This document shows positions 62,804 through 64,000 of a stretch of 64,000 nt of DNA, in pieces (the stretch's first letter is position 1; the number at the start of each line of letters is the position of its first letter). Below the pieces are notes generated by a model. That model did no database searches. It had not been told where the DNA came from and saw only the letters and a list, made by a program, of their open reading frames with translations. Position numbers and translations under genes: made by a program. This DNA is from Tomocerus qinae (taxonomy: Eukaryota; Arthropoda; Collembola; Entomobryomorpha; Tomoceridae): the NCBI GenBank assembly GCA_020055645.1, contig CM034548.1, positions 27,268,201 to 27,332,200 on the forward strand, read 5' to 3'.

Positions 62804-64000
62804 CTGTAAAAATTAATAAAACAAAATGATTAATAAGGATTTATAAGGATAAAATGCACAAAATTAAACTGAAATAATATTTCAAATCCTATTTACAAGT
62901 TATTCTCTTAGTTGTGACTCATTTACTGCTTATCCTGTTTAAATGGAATAATATAGTGGAATGAGAACCATAATTGAATGAGCATCCGCTAAGGAAGGTG
63001 ATTTGACTAATAGTGACTTTAAGTAGAATGAACGACAACATTAGGGAGTCTGTAATTGGATCAGGTTATAAAGTCTCCTAATCTCTCCTTAAAGGACATT
63101 CTTAAAGTTATGCTTTGAAGTCACATTATTGCCCAATAGAGTATTATCTTTGTGTTTATCCAGTTTAGTATTAAGATGTATTTAAATATGTTTATACAGT
63201 CTTAAACCTCTCTAATTGAAGTTGAAGTAGATAATGGATACCTACTAATTGAATTATAAGAAGACCTTGTGGAGTTTTGACCATCATCTCCCCGATTTAC
63301 TAATCGTATGTGCAACGACTAATAAATACAATCTTTGAAGAAACATTCACCAATGCATTTGGGTATACACTAATAGTATGTCAGTAATGCCATGAGAAGT
63401 CTGCTTTTGTTCTAATGCTCATTAATAATTTTATTTAGTAGTAGTGTGTGAGTTTGTGACTGGCTAAATCGAAGTCTGAAGAGTCATTGAATCATTTAAC
63501 TACCTGTCAAAGAAAATATAGCATTGAATAAGCAAAGGAAGTATTATAGCAGAATACGTGGAAGAAGAGGTATACCTACTTAATTACTGTATTACTGACA
63601 TACTCCGAGAGATAATAATGTGACGAGAGAAGGTAGATTTGATTATTAACGGAGAAGATCCGGAGGAGGTCTAATGTCAGTCCCTATGAAAAGATTTGCA
63701 TAGCATTTGAATAGGACATCCAATTTACAAAGAGATTAGTAAATACTTGCCATCTATGAAATTAGCACCGGCGAGTTAACTGACGTAATAAATCTTAGGA
63801 AGGACTTTGTAAGTAGGTAAGTTCACAATTATAGGGGCAGACTACATTATTGTATACCTGTAGGTAGGTTACTAGTTGGAAAACTAATGGCGAGCAGTAA
63901 ACTAAGTTGATGTTGACTTGAAGGTAATGCAATGTAAATGATAATTGACGGCGCATTTATATTTAGTACATAGCTCAACTGACTGTTGACTCCGTTGAAT
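62804..64000. other. Right end of window, nothing recognised
   Basis: AT-rich sequence, possibly upstream of the GT92 promoter. No open frame, RNA gene or repeat worth naming was seen. Confidence 0.5.

Noticed and set aside
1..64000. CRISPR arrays, insertion sequences, operons, prophage
   Set aside because: The window is eukaryotic with spliced genes; no regularly spaced array or bacterial gene organisation was seen.

Overview
The window is animal nuclear DNA, AT-rich and intron-rich, with low gene density. There is no operon structure and there are no ribosome binding sites. Two protein families suggest an arthropod or close relative: a single delta-catenin (p120-catenin) gene, and a gene for the C-terminal part of a Costal-2/KIF7/KIF27-type kinesin. 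No species can be named. Gene models were built by hand from reading frames, GT/GC-AG splice sites and intron phase; every junction given was checked to keep frame.

Layout, left to right. Bases 1-3800: no recognisable gene, some GC-richer patches. 3893-4372 (minus): a two-exon gene for a 118-residue coiled-coil protein with an acidic tail, function unknown. 5200-6980: small repeats and hairpins. 7607-9555 (plus): seven exons, about 470 residues, resembling the coiled-coil and tail of Costal-2/KIF7/KIF27. No motor domain is visible in the window. One intron is GC-AG, and a 41-bp tandem repeat follows the poly(A) signal. 14496-30423 (minus): fifteen coding exons of a delta-catenin of about 1223 residues, ending in the PDZ ligand DSWV. 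30424-45709: mostly unannotated, with a few exon-like islands. 45710-46415 (plus): three small in-phase exons of an integral membrane protein; its N-terminal exon is not securely found. 50606-53430 (minus): eight exons of a GT92 (former DUF23) glycosyltransferase, a type II Golgi-type protein of 657 residues. A non-coding exon at 62694-62803 is a good candidate for its 5' UTR. 53431-64000 is otherwise intronic or intergenic, with a 30-bp direct repeat and weak receptor-like ORF fragments.

The genes are not functionally linked as a unit. The catenin acts at cadherin junctions, the kinesin relative in Hedgehog signalling, and the GT92 enzyme in glycan synthesis in the secretory pathway. The items most worth following are the apparently motor-less Costal-2-like gene with its GC-AG intron, the membrane protein assembled from three short exons, and the uncharacterised coiled-coil gene.
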